A stretch of DNA of 5,285 nt from Thermoplasmata archaeon (GTDB lineage: Archaea; Thermoplasmatota; Thermoplasmata; Thermoplasmatales; Thermoplasmataceae). Position numbers and translations under genes: made by a program. Below are positions 4,853 to 5,285 of this stretch, piece by piece (within the stretch, counting starts at the first letter, position 1; each line of letters starts with the position of its first letter). The stretch lies in the NCBI GenBank assembly GCA_021797225.1, contig JAKAAE010000112.1, forward strand, positions 1-5,285, given 5' to 3'. Under the pieces are notes generated by a model. It made no database searches. It was not told where the DNA came from and saw nothing but the letters and a program-made list of their open reading frames with translations.

Positions 4853-5285
4853 ATCGATTCAATTATCTTATCAAGATCATCAAATATTTTTTTTATAATA
4901 CAACTGTCGAAATCCTTAGTTCGGGATACACAGGATATCTGTGATTTTACTGGTTGGGCTAATTTCTCTATTTTTATGTCAGTAATAAATTCCTCACGGA
5001 GATCCTTTAATCCAGTGTCTCCATCCAGTATACGCAGGGATGCATATTTTGGGGCTTTCATTGTTTTTAAATTATTTAGTCCGGTGAAATCCTTATAATT
5101 TATGCCACTGACGATTTCATTTATTCCAACTTCATATGCGAACACGTCAGTGTAACCAAGCTTGTGAATAAAGTCGTTCAGCTTTGAATATATTTCCTGT
5201 GATAGTTCTAAATCCTTTGTATTTGGCATTTCAACCTGGAATCCACCTCTTTTTAGATCACTGTAAACCAGATTGAATATGACCA
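4846..5285 (-). CDS. Unrecognised protein at the head of the HEPN cluster (possibly 5' partial)
   Basis: The first ATG in the window is at 5229, giving 127 residues, but the frame continues without a stop for 18 further codons to the right edge, so the gene may be cut. An AGAGGTGG sequence upstream is too far (about 13 bases) to be a good ribosome site for that ATG. Conversely, CTAAAAA at 5250-5256 is centred 24 bases before it and could be the TATA box of a leaderless start, so either reading is possible. The protein has a helical N-terminus (about 6-24), a mixed middle containing LRILDGDTGLKDLREEF (65-81), and a C-terminal helix IIKKIFDDLDKIIESMR (111-127). Two Cys (100, 110) flank a short loop. 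No signal peptide, membrane helix or known catalytic motif is visible. I do not recognise the family. It is the first gene of the cluster within the window and ends 5 bases before the acidic protein. Confidence 0.65.
   Translation of the reverse strand, partial: VIFNLVYSDLKRGGFQVEMPNTKDLELSQEIYSKLNDFIHKLGYTDVFAYEVGINEIVSGINYKDFTGLNNLKTMKAPKYASLRILDGDTGLKDLREEFITDIKIEKLAQPVKSQISCVSRTKDFDSCIIKKIFDDLDKIIESMR

Overview
The window looks like archaeal DNA, most likely from the Thermoplasmatales or a close relative. The evidence is AT-rich sequence with heavy use of ATA (Ile) and AGG/AGA (Arg) codons, a consensus archaeal TATA box placed so that the transcript would begin at the start codon (leaderless), purine-rich Shine-Dalgarno sites within an operon, a sequon-rich membrane-anchored surface protein, and typical archaeal SpoVT/AbrB and HxlR regulators. 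The lineage is an inference from style, not from a marker gene.

Layout from left to right. 1-815 (+) is the C-terminal part of a probable surface glycoprotein: an outside region with Ig-like character, one membrane helix, and a basic cytoplasmic tail that resembles a winged helix. 988-1236 (+) is a stand-alone SpoVT/AbrB-type DNA-binding protein with no toxin gene beside it. 1390-1737 (-) is an HxlR-family winged-helix regulator with an unusual Cys-containing N-terminus. It is divergent from 1953-3347 (+), a complete 12-helix major facilitator transporter. The shared 215-base region holds an 18-base inverted repeat just upstream of the transporter's TATA box, so control of the transporter by the HxlR protein is a reasonable hypothesis. 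3344-4009 (-) is a HAD-family phosphatase that meets the transporter tail to tail, with the two stop codons overlapping.

4068-5285 (-) is the least familiar part: a tightly packed three-gene cluster transcribed leftward. In order of transcription it has an unrecognised protein (its frame stays open to the window edge), a strongly acidic unrecognised protein of 119 aa, and a 145-aa protein with the arginine-x4-histidine signature of HEPN ribonucleases. The genes are linked by a 5-base gap and a 25-base overlap, with Shine-Dalgarno sites inside the preceding genes. This is the best candidate in the window for an undescribed toxin/antidote or defence-type system. That role is inferred from architecture and one motif only.

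No tRNA, rRNA, CRISPR array, insertion sequence or origin was recognised. No gene-free stretch exceeds 300 bases.
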